From contig NZ_CP050063.1 in NCBI RefSeq assembly GCF_011604685.1, positions 7,729,001 through 7,793,000 on the forward strand: 64,000 bases of DNA. Direction: 5' to 3'. This DNA comes from Spirosoma aureum. Lineage in GTDB: Bacteria > Bacteroidota > Bacteroidia > Cytophagales > Spirosomataceae. The first letter of the stretch is position 1. Every line of letters starts with the position of its first letter. A program made the translations under genes and the position numbers. The notes under the pieces were generated by a model that saw only the letters and a program-made list of their open reading frames with translations, did not search any database and was not told the origin of the DNA. Positions 36,650 to 46,241 of the stretch are shown one piece after another.

Positions 36650-38680
36650 TTAGAGCGGAAGCGATTCAGGCTCCGTTTCAGCAGGTTTAGCTTCTTTACC
36701 GATTTCTTCTTTCAGTGCTTCAGCTACGCCTTTATTTTTGTAAGCCTGATAAACCGTTTCACGCTCAAATGGACGCTTGCCAATCAAACGCACCAGATCG
36801 TTCTGGTACAGAATTTCTTTCTCAAGCAATTCCTTCGCAATGATTTCCAGAGCCTCACGATGTTCAGCTAAGAGGTCTTTCGTACGGGTATACGCGATAT
36901 CGACAATCTTCCGGACTTCTTCATCAATGTGCTTAGCGGTTTCTTCCGAGTAAGGCTTATTGAATGCGTAATCCGACTGTTTAGAATCGTAGAACGATAC
37001 ATTACCGATTTTATCGTTCATACCATACATCGTCACCATGCTATAAGCCAGTTTCGTTATACGTTCCAGATCGCTCAGCGCACCGGTCGAAACCTTACCA
37101 AAGATGAGATCCTCAGCAGCCCGGCCGCCTAATGCCATGCACATTTCGTCCATTAGCTGTTCGGTACGGTAGAGATACTGCTCACGTGGCAGGTATTGCG
37201 CGTAACCGAGTGCTGCAACACCACGGGGAACAATCGTTACTTTTACGAGCGGATCGGCGTGTTCGAGGAACCAGCCAGCTACTGCGTGCCCTGCTTCGTG
37301 ATAAGCGACAATTTCTTTCTCTTCAGGAGAAATGATCTTATTTTTCTTCTCCAGACCACCAATAACACGATCCATCGCATCCTGGAAGTCTTTCATATCA
37401 ACGGCCTCTTTATCACTACGGGCAGCAATCAGAGCTGCTTCGTTACAAACGTTGGCGATTTCAGCTCCGGCAAAGCCTGGTGTTTGCGCAGCGAGCTCCT
37501 TAGGATCAACATCTGCGGCCAGTTTAATTGGCTTTAAATGCACCCGGAAGATAGCTTCACGACCTACGATATCGGGTTTATCGATACTGATCTGACGGTC
37601 GAAACGACCCGGACGCTGCAAGGCAGAGTCAAGTACGTCAGGACGGTTGGTAGCGGCAAGGATAATGATACCAGAGTCGGTAGCGAATCCATCCATTTCA
37701 ACCAGCAGTGAGTTCAGTGTATTCTCCCGTTCGTCGTTGGCACCCGGCATCGAGCCACGACCCCGCGAACGACCAACTGCGTCGATCTCATCAATGAAAA
37801 TGATACAGGGAGCTTTCTCTTTCGCCTGCTTGAACAAGTCGCGCACACGAGCAGCACCAACACCCACGAACATTTCAACAAAGTCAGAACCCGACAGCGA
37901 GAAGAACGGCACACCCGCTTCACCGGCAACGGCTTTCGCAAGCAGGGTTTTACCGGTACCTGGAGGGCCAATCAATAAAGCCCCTTTAGGAATTTTGGCA
38001 CCGAGCTTGGTAAACTTGGTCGGATTTTTAAGGTAATCAACAATTTCCTTAATCTCCTCCTTGGCTTCGTCCAGACCCGCTACATCATTGAAGGTTATCT
38101 TCACTTTGTTATCGGCGTCGAACAGGGCGGCTTTAGATTTACCAATATTGAAAATCTGACCACCTGGCCCGCCAGCGCCCGACATCCGGCCCAGCAGAAA
38201 ATACATGGCCAGGATCATGACGATCAAAAAGCCCCAGGTACTAATGATACTGCCAAAGTCGCTTCGGCTTTCAAATCGAAAATCGATTTTCTCATTATCA
38301 GGAACGCCCTGCTGTAATACATCCAGATCTTTCTTGAACGATTCACCAGAGGCAACCTGAAACTGGAAATGAGGCCCGTGACTCGACCCAAAATAGGGCT
38401 TATCGGCAAAAAGAGTGCGGTATTTCGGACTTTGAGCTGCCTGCTGGGTTAGTGTTACCTCAGCAATTTTATCGTTAACTACTACTACATCAGCAACTTC
38501 ACGTTCTTTCACCATCCGCTCAAAACGCTTTTGCGAAATCTCGTGCGTCGAAGAGCTTTTGTTGAAGAACGTAATACCCAGAATAGCAGCAATCAGCAGC
38601 GCAACAATCCACCCCTGAAAATTAGGTTTTCTCGGACCACCCCGGGGCACTAACGGATTTCTATTATTGTTTTCTGACAT
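36650..38680 (-). CDS. ftsH: ATP-dependent zinc metalloprotease FtsH
   Basis: Membrane-anchored AAA+ protease for quality control of membrane and short-lived proteins. It has 676 residues. TM1 is near 22-40 and TM2 near 145-163, with a periplasmic loop between. Walker A GPPGTGKT lies near residue 237, Walker B is IIFIDEID, then the second region of homology with the RPGRFD arginine finger, and the zinc site HEAGH near residue 460 with a downstream Asp ligand. The C-terminal tail is Glu/Pro-rich. rsfS lies 123 bases upstream on the same strand, an order conserved in Bacteroidota. Confidence 0.97.
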   Translation of the reverse strand: MSENNNRNPLVPRGGPRKPNFQGWIVALLIAAILGITFFNKSSSTHEISQKRFERMVKEREVADVVVVNDKIAEVTLTQQAAQSPKYRTLFADKPYFGSSHGPHFQFQVASGESFKKDLDVLQQGVPDNEKIDFRFESRSDFGSIISTWGFLIVMILAMYFLLGRMSGAGGPGGQIFNIGKSKAALFDADNKVKITFNDVAGLDEAKEEIKEIVDYLKNPTKFTKLGAKIPKGALLIGPPGTGKTLLAKAVAGEAGVPFFSLSGSDFVEMFVGVGAARVRDLFKQAKEKAPCIIFIDEIDAVGRSRGRGSMPGANDERENTLNSLLVEMDGFATDSGIIILAATNRPDVLDSALQRPGRFDRQISIDKPDIVGREAIFRVHLKPIKLAADVDPKELAAQTPGFAGAEIANVCNEAALIAARSDKEAVDMKDFQDAMDRVIGGLEKKNKIISPEEKEIVAYHEAGHAVAGWFLEHADPLVKVTIVPRGVAALGYAQYLPREQYLYRTEQLMDEMCMALGGRAAEDLIFGKVSTGALSDLERITKLAYSMVTMYGMNDKIGNVSFYDSKQSDYAFNKPYSEETAKHIDEEVRKIVDIAYTRTKDLLAEHREALEIIAKELLEKEILYQNDLVRLIGKRPFERETVYQAYKNKGVAEALKEEIGKEAKPAETEPESLPL

Positions 38681-38803
38681 TTCCTCAGGTTGTACATAAC
38701 GGATTTTAACAGTAACACCGTTTCGAAGACTAATGTTTCTATAACGGAATGGTTCGGACAGGCGGTAAACCTGTCCGATAGACGGTTGAAAATGTCCTTG
38801 TTC

Positions 38804-39199
38804 CTAGCTCACCGTTGCCAGCATACTTTCGTCGATATGCTGAATTTCGGCGTCGCCCCAGAGTTGTTCAAGGTCATAAAACGACCGGCGGTCTTTTTTA
38901 AATACGTGGGCAACCACATCCACATAGTCAAGTAAAATCCATTCCCGGTTCAATTTACCTTCCTTATGCCAGGGATCCTGGCGGCTGGCTTTATAAACTT
39001 CTTCCTCTATTGAGGTCGAGATGGCATCAATTTGCGTGTCGGAATTACCCGAACAAAGAACAAAATAATCGCAAATGGCATTTTTTACATTACGCAGGTC
39101 CATTACGACGATATCCTGCCCTTTTTTTTCCAGCATTCCCCGCACGACAAAATCACGGATTTGCTCGGCTGAAAACTCATTGCTTTTGTTAATTCTCAT
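38804..39199 (-). CDS. rsfS: Ribosome silencing factor RsfS
   Basis: Binds L14 (uL14) of the large ribosomal subunit and blocks joining with the small subunit during starvation. The 131-residue protein shows DIVVMDLRNVKNAICDYFVLCSG, then STSIEEEV and KEGKLNREWILLDYVDVVAHVFKKDRRSFYDLEQLWGDA, the classic Iojap/DUF143 pattern with the WILLDYVDVVVH-like core. It precedes ftsH on the same strand and is divergent from birA. Confidence 0.96.
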   Translation of the reverse strand: MRINKSNEFSAEQIRDFVVRGMLEKKGQDIVVMDLRNVKNAICDYFVLCSGNSDTQIDAISTSIEEEVYKASRQDPWHKEGKLNREWILLDYVDVVAHVFKKDRRSFYDLEQLWGDAEIQHIDESMLATVS

Positions 39200-39308
39200 G
39201 CTTTCGGTTTAACATTGCACGATAAGCCAACCAGCGGGTACTTTACATAATGGATATATAAACATCCAGAGCACCATTCATTGACTTCCTACTACTAAAC
39301 TATACAAT

Positions 39309-39322
39309 ATTTTGTACAAAAT
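39309..39322. promoter_or_regulatory. Perfect 14-bp palindrome at the birA start
   Basis: ATTTTGTACAAAAT reads the same on both strands and covers the TTG start codon of birA in the rsfS-birA divergent region. It could be an operator for a dimeric regulator, or a chance palindrome in AT-rich DNA. Confidence 0.35.
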
Positions 39323-40079
39323 CTATCCCAAAACGCTTTTTGTCGGGCAAATAGTTAAATATCTGCCAAGCTGTCAGTCTACTAACGACGAAGCGTCTGC
39401 TTTGATTGCCCAGCAAGAGCCAGCCGAAGGCCTTATTGTCGTAACAGACAATCAAACGGCTGGTCGTGGTCAGCGAGGCAATGTTTGGGAGGCAAAACCC
39501 GCTCAAAACCTGACATTTTCGCTGATTCTCAAACCATCCTTCCTGTTCCCAACCGAACAATTCTGGCTCAACATGGCCATATCGCTCGGTATATATGACA
39601 CCTTGCAACCACTCATAGGTGCTACGTTGCGCATTAAATGGCCAAATGATATATACGTAGAAGACAAGAAATTAGGTGGTATATTGATCGAAAACAGTTT
39701 ACAAGGGCAGCGTATTGCCTGGTCAGTTATTGGAGTTGGATTGAACATAAACCAAACGGAATTTAGTTACTCAACGGCCACATCCTTACAGCAACAGGCA
39801 CCCCTGCCTGACAATTATGACTTGCCAGGTGTGCTTCGTTCACTTTGTGAGAAAATAGAACAACGATACATTCAACTGCGTTCAGGCCAGCGTGATAATC
39901 TAAAGATCAATTACTTGCAAACCCTTTATCGTTATCAGGAAGAACACAGTTTTGAGCATGAAGAGCGGTTATTCCGCGGTACAATTGTCGGCGTAGATGC
40001 AGTTGGGCGATTAGCGATCGCCGAAGGGGAACTAGTGAGGTATTTTGGGTTCAAAGAAGTAACCTTTATAAATGAGTGA
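39312..40079 (+). CDS. birA: Biotin--[acetyl-CoA-carboxylase] ligase
   Basis: Attaches biotin to the biotin carboxyl carrier protein. The 255-residue protein is the short type without the N-terminal DNA-binding domain. Motifs: SCQSTNDEA, the biotinyl-AMP loop GRGQRGNVWE (from Gly51), RIKWPNDIYV and LGGILIENSLQG, then a C-terminal SH3-like domain (FRGTIVGVDAVGRLAI). The start is a TTG at 39312; no ATG is available nearby, and shortening would cut into the domain. Its stop codon lies within a long hairpin shared with the convergent phosphatase gene. Confidence 0.92.
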   Translation: MYKIYPKTLFVGQIVKYLPSCQSTNDEASALIAQQEPAEGLIVVTDNQTAGRGQRGNVWEAKPAQNLTFSLILKPSFLFPTEQFWLNMAISLGIYDTLQPLIGATLRIKWPNDIYVEDKKLGGILIENSLQGQRIAWSVIGVGLNINQTEFSYSTATSLQQQAPLPDNYDLPGVLRSLCEKIEQRYIQLRSGQRDNLKINYLQTLYRYQEEHSFEHEERLFRGTIVGVDAVGRLAIAEGELVRYFGFKEVTFINE

Positions 40080-40166
40080 AAGTGCGAATGAAAGAAAGAG
40101 TGAAGAATAGTCTTTTGTCATTACTATTATTCGCTCATTCACTCTTTCGCACTTTCACTCATTTAT
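40068..40166. terminator. Long bidirectional hairpin containing both stop codons
   Basis: Outer arms 40068-40088 and 40146-40166 pair perfectly over 21 bp; inside are an unpaired region and a small stem AATAGT/ACTATT. The birA stop (40077-40079) is in the left arm, and the stop of the convergent phosphatase (40163-40165) is in the right arm. Confidence 0.75.
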
Positions 40167-41827
40167 TTAATAGCTTCCTCAACCGGATTGCCAATACAGC
40201 CGCTAGGTTCCAGGATACTGAGCAGAGCAGTAACGGTGGGCGCAATGTCGTGGATATGAGTTCGGCGGAAAGTCTGCCCAGGCTTAACACCCCAACCGTA
40301 GATCAGGAACGGAACGTGCGTATCGTACGTGTAGGTTGTGCCGTGAGTTGTGCCTTTGGTACGGCCTTCAAGCCAGCCCGGTGGTTGCATAACGTAGAAA
40401 TCACCACTGCGGTTAGGGTGAAAAACGTTACGGAATAGATTCTCCTGCAGCAATGGTAGAGCTTCTGCCCCAAGATTATGTAGATTGATAACATTGACAA
40501 TACCCCGCTGCTTGAGTAATGTGCTCTTCAGGTATTCATAAACGTCCTGAATAGCGATCTTTTTCTCCGTTAGCAAAGCATGGTTCAGGTAAACCTGCTG
40601 ATTGAAATAGGAGAGCATCCACTGCCCTGGACCATAGGCTTTTTCAAGTGCTGCTTTGACAACATCGCCCACTTCACCATAACTTTTCACGCCCGACGGA
40701 ATTCGGTATTGTTGCAAAAAGCCGGGCGCATCAACCACACCGTGGTCGGCAGATAGAAATGCCAGCCACTGACCCTTACCAACGCTTGCGTCGAGCTGAG
40801 CAAAAATATCGGCTAGTTGACGATCGAGCCGGATGTAGTTATCTTCCGTTTCGATCGCGTGCGTACCGAATGCGTGGCCTATATAATCGGGTGATGAAAA
40901 GCTTAAACAAAGCATGTCCGTTACATCATGCTGCCCTAGTTGTTCACCTTTTATGGCTGCCAGCGCAAACTCTTTGGTAATCTGATCGCCGTAAGGACTG
41001 GTTCTTAACGGCTCATATTTGCTGCCACCCGCCTGAATAGCAAACGTGTGAGGAAAAACGGATTTCGTTTCGCCCGCCAGTATGGTCTCGTAGGGCTCAT
41101 CATCAGGTGTACTTTCGGTGTATTGATTCATCGCCAGCGTTGGTTCCCATTTCTGGCTAATAAATTGCTCGGGCAATTTGCGGGCATTGAAATCCTGTAC
41201 CCACTTCGGTAATTCATTCTGGTAAAAAGTACTGCTGATAAAATTACCGTCTTTTGAATCGAACCAGTAAGCACCATTTGCGGCATGGCCAGCGGGCAAA
41301 ATAGCCCCCCGGTCTTTTAACGCAATGCCAACCACTTTCGCTCGTCCGTCGGTAGCCAGTTTAAGCTGATCGCCGATGGTGGTTACGAGCAGATTACGGG
41401 GCGACATTTTGCCGGCAGTTCCGGTGTTCCCGACTGTATTGACCGTGGTATCTTCGGCACAGTACATCAGACGACCAATATTCCGTTCATAAAAATCATT
41501 ACCAACGATACCATTCAGTGCAGGAGCAGACCCGGTGTAAATGGCCGCGTGCCCAGGTCCCGTATAGGTAGCCGCATAATGATAATGGTTATTCCGGGCA
41601 TTGAAGCCTCCGTCCATCATTCGCCGGAATCCACCAGTCGTATATTTATCATAGTACCGGTATAGATAATCGTAGCGCATCTGGTCAACCACAATACCGA
41701 CAACGAGTTTAGGGCGGGCCAATGTCTGGCGGGAAGCCGAAGCTACGGGCGTGGCTGCTTTTTTAGTTTGAGCAAAGGTCGTTGCCACCAGTAACGACAG
41801 CAGCAGAACAGGAGAATATAGGCGCAT
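40163..41827 (-). CDS. PafA-like alkaline phosphatase family protein, secreted
   Basis: Secreted phosphomonoesterase of the alkaline phosphatase superfamily (554 residues). The signal peptide ends TFAQ. Metal site residues are in VVGIVVDQMRYDYL (Asp), the nucleophile Thr in TYTGPGHAAIYTG, YIGHAFGTHA (His) and FLSADHGVVD (Asp, His). The nucleophile Thr and the spacing resemble PafA of Bacteroidota, the phosphate-insensitive periplasmic phosphatase. A consensus promoter is 35-66 bases upstream. PafA scavenges phosphate from organic esters. Confidence 0.92.
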   Translation of the reverse strand: MRLYSPVLLLSLLVATTFAQTKKAATPVASASRQTLARPKLVVGIVVDQMRYDYLYRYYDKYTTGGFRRMMDGGFNARNNHYHYAATYTGPGHAAIYTGSAPALNGIVGNDFYERNIGRLMYCAEDTTVNTVGNTGTAGKMSPRNLLVTTIGDQLKLATDGRAKVVGIALKDRGAILPAGHAANGAYWFDSKDGNFISSTFYQNELPKWVQDFNARKLPEQFISQKWEPTLAMNQYTESTPDDEPYETILAGETKSVFPHTFAIQAGGSKYEPLRTSPYGDQITKEFALAAIKGEQLGQHDVTDMLCLSFSSPDYIGHAFGTHAIETEDNYIRLDRQLADIFAQLDASVGKGQWLAFLSADHGVVDAPGFLQQYRIPSGVKSYGEVGDVVKAALEKAYGPGQWMLSYFNQQVYLNHALLTEKKIAIQDVYEYLKSTLLKQRGIVNVINLHNLGAEALPLLQENLFRNVFHPNRSGDFYVMQPPGWLEGRTKGTTHGTTYTYDTHVPFLIYGWGVKPGQTFRRTHIHDIAPTVTALLSILEPSGCIGNPVEEAIK

Positions 41828-41861
41828 GAAGCCGTGCTTATTTGATTGGGTTCATTTTTGG

Positions 41862-41893
41862 CAAAGGTACAAACAAATCAATGGGCCGACCAA
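41862..41893 (-). promoter_or_regulatory. Bacteroidota-type promoter of the PafA-like gene
   Basis: Read on the minus strand, TTG (41893-41891) and TACCTTTG (41869-41862) are 21 bases apart, an exact -33/-7 consensus, with the ATG about 35 bases downstream at 41827. Confidence 0.75.
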
Positions 41894-42033
41894 CGGGCCG
41901 AATGAAGCGTTTATGAACGCCCGATAAATCCTAATCTCCTTTCCACGAGTATATCTTGATAGATAAATTTCCAACATTAACGCATCCATCCGGTTGACCC
42001 TATAAGCGGATTAACCGACCGCTCCATGCAGTC

Positions 42034-42825
42034 ATGATTCAGATCAATGGTCCAGCTTCGTTCTGGCTGACAGCTTTACTTTTCTTCATCGCTATTTTCG
42101 GGCGTTATGTCCTGTTTTCGATCCTGTTCTGGTGGCTCTTCAAGGTATCCATGAAAGATCAGTTTGCACACCGGGCCGTTCAAACACGCCCACGCAAACC
42201 AGGTCAGGACCGTCGCGAAATTGGATGGTCGGTGCTGACATCCTTAATTTTTACGGCCATTGCATTAGGCGTAATTCTGGCTTATCAGGAAGGATACACG
42301 CTGATTTATACGGATCTTGCTACACACTCGACGCTTTGGTATCCGATCAGTATTTTGCTGGTGTTATTTATTCACGAAACTTACTATTACTGGCTTCATC
42401 GCTGGATGCATAGACCAGGGGTTTACCGTTGGGTGCATAAAACCCACCATGATAGCATTACTACCTCACCCTGGACAGCCTTTTCGTTTCACCCCATTGA
42501 AAGTACGCTTCAGGCTATTGTCATTCCGGTCCTGACATTTGTATTGCCTCTGCACATTTCGGCGGTGGGGATACTCTTACTGATTATGACCTTTTCGAGC
42601 GCGATCAATCACCTGAATACCGAAATTTACCCGCGCGATTTCGACCGGCACTGGCTAGGTCGCTGGCTGATCGGCGCAACGCATCATGGGCTTCATCATT
42701 CACAATTCAGATTCAACTTTGGGCTTTATTTCACGTTCTGGGATAAATGGATGAAAACCGAAAGTCCCGACTACCATGGGTTATTTGAAGAGAAGACGCA
42801 GAAAGCAGGAAAGCGTATCGAATGA
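42034..42825 (+). CDS. Fatty acid hydroxylase superfamily membrane protein (sterol desaturase family)
   Basis: Di-iron membrane oxygenase of 263 residues. Four or so hydrophobic segments surround histidine clusters HETYYYWLHRWMH, HKTHHDS, INHLNTEIYP and GATHHGLHHSQF, the eight-His pattern of the family. Possible substrates are sterols, hopanoids, sphingolipids or carotenoids. The last 23 coding bases, including the stop, form part of a perfect 33-bp hairpin shared with the convergent polyprenyl synthase gene. Confidence 0.9.
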   Translation: MIQINGPASFWLTALLFFIAIFGRYVLFSILFWWLFKVSMKDQFAHRAVQTRPRKPGQDRREIGWSVLTSLIFTAIALGVILAYQEGYTLIYTDLATHSTLWYPISILLVLFIHETYYYWLHRWMHRPGVYRWVHKTHHDSITTSPWTAFSFHPIESTLQAIVIPVLTFVLPLHISAVGILLLIMTFSSAINHLNTEIYPRDFDRHWLGRWLIGATHHGLHHSQFRFNFGLYFTFWDKWMKTESPDYHGLFEEKTQKAGKRIE

Positions 42826-42876
42826 CTATACAGCGAAAAATTACGCTGTATAGTCATTCGATACGCTTTCCTGCTT
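42803..42876. terminator. Perfect 33-bp hairpin overlapping two gene ends
   Basis: Arms 42803-42835 and 42844-42876 are exact complements with the loop AAAAATTA. The left arm contains the last 23 bases of the hydroxylase gene; the right arm reaches two bases into the stop codon of the polyprenyl synthase. It should terminate both convergent transcripts. Confidence 0.9.
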
Positions 42877-43849
42877 ATTTACTCCGCTCAATGGTATACT
42901 GAACCAACTGGTACAATGACTGCCGATAGGTTGATTTGGGAAACGAGTTTAGTAACGCTTGGGCTTCAATAACATAGCTATTCATAGCCTGAGTTGCGTA
43001 TTCGATTCCGCCCGAATTTTTGACGAACGTAATTACTTCATCTACCTTTTTAGGATTCTCACTATCGTTCTTGATGATATTAATGACCCGACGCTTCTCC
43101 AGATAACCAGCTTTATTAAGGGCATAAATAAGCGGCAACGTCATCTTTTTCTCTTTGATGTCAATGCCCAACGGTTTACCAACCTCAGCCGTACCGTAAT
43201 CGAAGAGGTCGTCTTTAATCTGGAAGGCAATACCAACTTTCTCGCCAAAGGTGCGGGCTTTTTCAACGATTGCAGGATCACCCCCTGCCGAACGCGCTCC
43301 AACCGCACAACAAGCCGCAATAAGCGAGGCTGTTTTTTGACGGATGATATCATAATAAACAGCCTCGGTGATGTCCAGCCGACGCGCTTTGTAGAGCTGG
43401 AGTAATTCACCCTCGCTAATTTCACGAACAGCCGTTGAAACAATCTGGAGGAGTTCAAAATCACCATTGTCTACCGATAGCAATAAACCACGGGATAAAA
43501 GGTAGTCGCCAACCAATACGGCAACTTTGTTTTTCCAGAGCGCATTCACCGAAAAAAAACCCCGCCGATAGTTAGAATCATCGACAACATCGTCGTGAAC
43601 AAGCGTGGCAGTGTGGAGTAATTCAATAAGCGACGCCCCCCGATAGGTTGCTTCGGTAATTTGACCGCAGACGCCTGCCATCAAAAACACAAACATGGGG
43701 CGGAGTTGTTTGCCTTTCCGCTTCACGATGTAATTCATGATTTGGTCGAGCAGCATGACGTCGCTTTTCATTTGCCCCCGAAATTTCTGCTCGAATAACT
43801 CCATTTCGGCAGCAATGGGGGCTTGTATATCAGCGACTGAAAGAGGCAT
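42875..43849 (-). CDS. Polyprenyl diphosphate synthase (octaprenyl/heptaprenyl type)
   Basis: Long-chain trans-prenyltransferase that makes the side chain of menaquinone. The ATG at 43849 gives 324 residues; a TTG six codons upstream is unlikely. The first Asp-rich motif is LVHDDVVDDSNYRRG, then KGKQLRPMFVFLMAGV, and the second is FQIKDDLFDYG with GKPLGIDIKEKKMTLPLIYAL. Bulky residues before the first motif set the product length but cannot be judged reliably. It is divergent from the patatin gene. Confidence 0.93.
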   Translation of the reverse strand: MPLSVADIQAPIAAEMELFEQKFRGQMKSDVMLLDQIMNYIVKRKGKQLRPMFVFLMAGVCGQITEATYRGASLIELLHTATLVHDDVVDDSNYRRGFFSVNALWKNKVAVLVGDYLLSRGLLLSVDNGDFELLQIVSTAVREISEGELLQLYKARRLDITEAVYYDIIRQKTASLIAACCAVGARSAGGDPAIVEKARTFGEKVGIAFQIKDDLFDYGTAEVGKPLGIDIKEKKMTLPLIYALNKAGYLEKRRVINIIKNDSENPKKVDEVITFVKNSGGIEYATQAMNSYVIEAQALLNSFPKSTYRQSLYQLVQYTIERSK

Positions 43850-44124
43850 ATTGGAGTCGGTAGTCAATAGTAGAGTATCAATGAACGTTTGTATTAAGTC
43901 AACAACAGATACGCGTAATATGTGCTCTTAACTCTTGACAAACGGCTATCGACGATAAACTATCGACTAAATTTTCGGCAAGTATAGCAAGGAAAGCGCA
44001 GACGCCGAAAAAGCCAGCCATAAAACCAATATTCCCGAATGCCGTTTTATAATCTGTTCTCTTTTGTTTATACCGCAAAAACTGGCAACTTACTGCTAAT
44101 CTACCTCAACTTCATGCGTCGTTT

Positions 44125-45093
44125 ATGATCAACAATCCGGTCCCCCCCGTACCCCATCCAACAGCAGTTTCTTCCGAAGTAAAGCCCATTAAAGCGCTCG
44201 TTCTGGGCGGAGGTTCATTAAAAGGCGCATTTCAGGCAGGGGCCGTAATGGCTCTTTTCGAGTCGGGCTTTGTTCCCGATCAACTTTATGGCATTTCGGT
44301 GGGTAGCCTTAACGCTACGTTCATTGCCAACGAAACGGCCCGTCAGTATGCCGAAAGCGGCCATATCGATTGGGAAAAAGTGGGTAAATACCTGATTGAG
44401 TTCTGGATTCGAAACATTACTAAACCCGACGACGTAGCCGTTATTCGATCGCGATTCCGACTAGGGTATAACACACTCATCCGCCGGTTTGATGGCCTAC
44501 TGGACAACTCCCCCATCAAAAACCTGATCCGCAGTCACGTCGATCTGGATGCCATCCGAAAAGGTCCATTGAAGATTAAAGTTGGCGCTGTCGATATTAT
44601 AGAAGGGGATATGCGTTATGCTGATGCCCAGGACCCCGACTTTCTCGAATATGTGTATGCCAGCAGTTCACTGCCTTTTCTGATGCCCGCCGTGCAGATT
44701 GGTGGCGATCACCGACGTGCTTTTCTGGACGGCGGCCTGCGTGAAGTAGCCCCCCTGCGCGTGGCGATTGAAGACGGGGCAACTGACATTGCCTGTGTTG
44801 CCTGCCATGCCCGCAAGATTTACAACGAGAAGTTCAATTACCGAAACCTATTGAACCTGATGGACCGGGTTAAGGACATTACGGTCAATCAGCTGGTAAA
44901 CAACGACATTGCCTGGGCCGAACGTTTTGCCGATCGGGAAAAACTCGACGGACGAAAACTTCAGTTAACAATCATCAGGCCTACGGAGCCGCTTTATCTG
45001 AACATGATGAAATTCACCTCCGACGATATTGGCCGGATGATCGTTTCCGGCTACCAGGCCGGAACGGATGTGTTGAAGGTAAAAAATAGTTAA
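44125..45093 (+). CDS. Patatin-like phospholipase
   Basis: Lipid acyl hydrolase of 322 residues with a Ser-Asp dyad. LVLGGGSLKGAFQAGAV is the oxyanion loop, Ser58 lies in GISVGS (the GxSxG nucleophile), and Asp202 lies in FLDGGLREVAP (the DGG motif). No signal peptide is visible, so it is probably cytoplasmic or membrane-peripheral. The C-terminal third (MDRVKDITVNQLVNNDIAWAE) is typical of bacterial patatins. The next gene converges after 23 bases with no visible hairpin. Confidence 0.92.
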   Translation: MINNPVPPVPHPTAVSSEVKPIKALVLGGGSLKGAFQAGAVMALFESGFVPDQLYGISVGSLNATFIANETARQYAESGHIDWEKVGKYLIEFWIRNITKPDDVAVIRSRFRLGYNTLIRRFDGLLDNSPIKNLIRSHVDLDAIRKGPLKIKVGAVDIIEGDMRYADAQDPDFLEYVYASSSLPFLMPAVQIGGDHRRAFLDGGLREVAPLRVAIEDGATDIACVACHARKIYNEKFNYRNLLNLMDRVKDITVNQLVNNDIAWAERFADREKLDGRKLQLTIIRPTEPLYLNMMKFTSDDIGRMIVSGYQAGTDVLKVKNS

Positions 45094-45116
45094 CCGAAAC
45101 CAGATCAGGCTATCGT

Positions 45117-45797
45117 TTAGAATAAAGCAGATACCTCAATTGGCCGATCAGTGGTTACAATATCACCGCCTTGCCGGAATAGTTCGCGATACCCAGACGT
45201 GGCTTCGGACAGTGGCTTTTCGTCTAACTGAGTGGGTCCGTAAGTACCGATAGAGCATGGAATACCGAGCTTGTGCAGACGCTCATAGAATGCAATTGGC
45301 TGGGGTTTCTGGGGCGTAAGTGCAATTAATCGTCCTGATGCCAGTGGGTTCGTTTCCAATCGCTCCAGATCAGCCATGCTATTTACGCCAACTGCCAGCC
45401 ACAGAGCCGGATACTTATCACGAACACGCTGTGCGTCGGCGAGTGAATAGCAAATGACAAAAACACAATATTCGGACTGATGCTTACGCACTTCGTTCAT
45501 AACGCGCACCGGATCGATTCCGGGCTTTACATCAAGGGCCAATACATACCGATTCTGATTCCAGGCCAGTATATCGCCAAAGGTTGGAATAGGCTGATCG
45601 GTTAGCTCACCGCTCAGTGTTTTGAGCCTGATCTTTTTTAAATCAGGCAACGACCATTGGGCCACATCTCCTGTTACATTCGACTCACGATCCAGGGTCG
45701 CATCATGCAGCAAAACAAAGTTGCTATCGCGCGTCATCCGCACATCCATCTCGATAATGGCATCGGGAAGCGCCTTTTCTAACTTGAGGATAAACAA
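45117..45797 (-). pseudogene. Glycerophosphodiester phosphodiesterase, N-terminally truncated
   Basis: The 226-residue frame matches GDPD from the EMDVRMTRD metal-binding segment through LLHDATLDR, LALDVKP and the C-terminal GIPCSIGTYGPT and DIVTTDRP. The family's opening HRG...PENT catalytic segment is missing. Upstream of 45797 the frame runs about 20 codons to a stop with no similarity, and neither other frame restores the motif. Only a TTG is available as a start. The lost His of the HRG motif is essential, so the remnant should be inactive. An IS fragment lies immediately beyond the break, which suggests that insertion or deletion removed the 5' end. Confidence 0.75.
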
Positions 45798-46017
45798 CCG
45801 AGCAAGATGTTTGAATATACTTGCCGAACTAAAGCCGTCACGAATCTCACTGCATCAGCGGTTTTGTCTAACTCAATGATCACATAACCCCACTTATTGC
45901 CTGAAACCAGCCTGATCTGCGTTATCTATTGTATCCAACACCCCTCCACAAGTGGACTTGCTACATTTGACTGGAGGCAGTTTTTAGGCACATTTGGGGA
46001 CAAACCAGAAGCTACCC
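45798..46017. other. Junction sequence between truncated GDPD and IS fragment
   Basis: About 220 bases without a supportable gene. Homology to GDPD stops near 45,800, and the IS transposase frame begins at 46,018, so a recombination junction lies in between. Confidence 0.4.
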
Positions 46018-46184
46018 ATGAAAAAAAGGCGTGTATTCGACGAGACGTTTAGGAAAATGGCCGTCGAGTTATCCCATGCCAAAGGCTCCGTGCAGGAGGC
46101 TGCACGCGAGTTAGGCATCGACTCAAGCCGAATCACTAAATGGAGGCAAAGCCATAAAAGTCCCGCTCAGTTAGTAGCAAATTG
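46018..46184 (+). pseudogene. IS transposase N-terminal fragment (IS3-type OrfA, HTH)
   Basis: From the ATG at 46018 about 55 codons encode an HTH_Tnp_1-like DNA-binding domain (RRVFDETFRKMAVEL, then VQEAARELGIDSSRITKWRQ), the N-terminus of many IS3-family OrfA proteins. Beyond about 46184 the frame continues only by reading through the antisense of the tRNA-Arg gene and its terminator, giving unrelated residues. The leucine zipper and the OrfB part are absent. This is therefore a remnant. I could not see a terminal inverted repeat. Confidence 0.75.
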
Positions 46185-46193
46185 TGTATCAAA

Positions 46194-46230
46194 TAAAAAA
46201 GGCACTCACCTCTTTGAAGTGCAAGTGCCT
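46194..46230 (-). terminator. Terminator of tRNA-Arg
   Basis: Read on the minus strand AGGCACT (46230-46224) pairs with AGTGCCT (46206-46200) and is followed by a T-run (46199-46194). It starts 10 bases after the tRNA 3' end. Confidence 0.8.
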
Positions 46231-46241
46231 GACTATCAATG

